Below are positions 6,701 through 7,033 of a stretch of DNA of 7,033 nt, piece by piece. Under the pieces are notes generated by a model, which was given only the letters and a program-made list of their open reading frames with translations, searched no databases and was not told the DNA's origin. Each line of letters opens with the position of its first letter. The stretch's first letter is position 1. The position numbers were made by a program, and so were the translations under genes. Location of the stretch: the NCBI GenBank assembly GCA_041584055.1, contig JBFHER010000208.1, forward strand, positions 1 to 7,033, given 5' to 3'. Origin of the DNA: JBFHER01 sp041584055 (lineage in GTDB: Bacteria > Bacteroidota > Bacteroidia > Bacteroidales > UBA5342).

Positions 6701-7033
6701 ATTTCGAAAATGGACGCCTGGTAAATCCCAAAGACTGTGATTTTGACAATAAATGGTCGTATGGAGTTCCGAATTGGGAAAAACTAAAAGGGAAAAAGCG
6801 CGAACGTTTTACCTCCCTTGATATGTTAAGCACCTCAACGAAAGGTGCGGAGCTGACATTTGAATTTGCCGGCACTGCAGTAGGCGCTTACCTTGTGTCC
6901 GGGCCAGATGCTGGCACGATCGAAGTAAGCATTGATGGTGGTGATTATCAGGAATTTGATTTGTATCATTTTTATAGCAAGAACCTGCATTATCCGCAAA
7001 CCATCATGTTTTCAACTAAACTTGAAAAAGGCA
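3760..7033 (+). CDS. Secreted three-module esterase: SASA-type SGNH + alpha/beta-hydrolase + second SGNH/GDSL (3' truncated)
   Basis: The frame stays open from ATG 3760, the first start after an in-frame TAG at 3751, to the window edge: at least 1091 residues, no stop. A signal peptide covers ~1-22 (cleavage before Gln23). Residues ~28-120 are an all-beta domain. Module A (~121-370) resembles sialate O-acetylesterases (PF03629): GQSN with nucleophile Ser131, NGGSGSSS at 215-222, WHQGE at 261-265, and DGCH with Asp348 and His351. A beta-domain follows to ~500, ending in the family-like YEGPWIFGENKIGALSF. Module B (~508-743) is an alpha/beta-hydrolase: GMSRGG elbow (Ser600), GDADKVVP (Asp689) and AGHHPHS (His722 or His723). 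Module C (~775-965) is a GDSL-type SGNH hydrolase: GGSIT (Ser786), NAGIASTGS, VEFAVND (Asn849) and GGTHPHRFGN (His943). Residues ~978 onward form a beta-sandwich cut by the edge. Likely role: removing several ester groups (acetyl, perhaps methyl or aryl) from a glycan in the periplasm or outside. A T9SS tail may lie beyond the edge. Confidence 0.88.
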   Translation, partial: MEVSLKHFFVFIIFISSFNVFSQDIKFDVAPENFQLYARDKSDSAMVSVRGKLDKELKYETLTLRVFKDNKAYKTQACRLIKNTFSANTKIHAGLHEFRFELQLQNGTEDSIILIADNVVCGDAYIITGQSNSHASSIHSNYRSEYCRSFGVKTGYEAYNDEDKKVRWGLATGNCEGLEKGGGWFMKNKFGVGAWGMELMRLIVEKHKIPVCIINGGSGSSSIEQNMPEGPEKASLETSFGRLAYRVNQAGLKDQIKAIFWHQGETNSNYQQELSNPEENYKIYSENFNILFNDWKRVYTGLEKVYLFQLHPGCGGNYQSEMRETQNQIARHYKMIDIMSTMGVVGHDGCHFSYEGYCEFAERIFPLVSRDFYGEVTQGIITAPELEMACYKAPGTLELTFDQPVRMDDSLVVNGKTHYMKDQFFFDDDKKSNLVQEAYTDGNKVVLFMKKTSFNKSITYLPNKCYLNTNDVYEGPWIFGENKIGALSFDKREIEIPEHLGRRSEWNGYDLLDSTLNGVNFKIVFPKKANENRDWIWRARFWEHEPQTDLALLEQGFHLAYIDVAGRFGSPKAIKIWDDFYAFVCNSFQLNKKVVLEGMSRGGLIIFNWANQNAEKVACIYGDNPVCDFKSWPGGKFSGAGSPSAWEQCLSEYGLSEQDANIARVNPIDHMENIAKARVPVLCLIGDADKVVPFSENTKLLQARLKQLGSDMTILHKPEAGHHPHSLVDPKPIADFILMHTGNKPKQISERPEWSMNNVTLRSNFRNCKLQFEQHMTGHVAFIGGSITEMEGYRPMMCDYLKAQFPSTEFIFTNAGIASTGSTTGAFRMERDVLSKGPLDLLFVEFAVNDDQDEVHAYEEAILGMEAIIRKARKHNPDVDIVMTYFVNPTILKDYQSGIIRTSISAHEAVAKHYDISTCNLAKEVADQIAVGTLDWKTFGGTHPHRFGNSICANMIASMLEKAWSTKTSFKNPDEKVNPLNFENGRLVNPKDCDFDNKWSYGVPNWEKLKGKKRERFTSLDMLSTSTKGAELTFEFAGTAVGAYLVSGPDAGTIEVSIDGGDYQEFDLYHFYSKNLHYPQTIMFSTKLEKG

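Noticed and set aside
6404..6875. Minus-strand open frames of 75 and 111 residues near the right edge
   Set aside because: They are antisense to the conserved GDSL module and beta-sandwich, overlap each other, and show no family motif.

Overview
The window looks like part of a carbohydrate-degradation locus of a Bacteroidota bacterium, and all genes lie on the + strand. The taxonomic clues are a type IX secretion (T9SS) C-terminal sorting tail on the first, truncated gene, Bacteroidota-style lipoproteins, almost no Shine-Dalgarno signals, and short spacers between large exported-enzyme genes. Genus or species cannot be read from the sequence.

Layout: bases 1-187 hold the last ~61 codons of an exported protein ending in a T9SS type A sorting domain. 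Bases 188-372 are non-coding; they hold a small hairpin, an imperfect palindrome and a weak Bacteroidota-type promoter candidate. Four genes follow with gaps of only 30, 16 and 26 bp, so they are probably one transcript. They are: (1) a secreted DUF5060 / DUF4038-like glycoside hydrolase (373-1965); (2) a DUF1080 (3-keto-disaccharide hydrolase family) lipoprotein (1996-2904); (3) a ThuA-domain lipoprotein (2921-3733); and (4) a very large secreted protein that runs off the right edge (3760->7033, at least 1091 residues).

The last gene is the most striking item. One uninterrupted reading frame carries three separate serine-esterase modules: an N-terminal sialate-O-acetylesterase-like SGNH domain, a central alpha/beta-hydrolase, and a second, different GDSL/SGNH domain followed by a beta-sandwich. 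Each has a recognisable nucleophile motif (GQSN, GMSRGG, GGSIT).

Working model (inference): all four operon products carry export signals and probably act in the periplasm or on membranes. The multi-esterase would strip several ester decorations from a glycan or glycoside, the DUF5060/DUF4038-like enzyme would cleave a glycosidic bond, and the DUF1080 plus ThuA pair would process 3-keto (oxidised) sugars or glycosides. No oxidoreductase, SusC/SusD pair or regulator lies inside the window, so the substrate cannot be fixed from this stretch alone.
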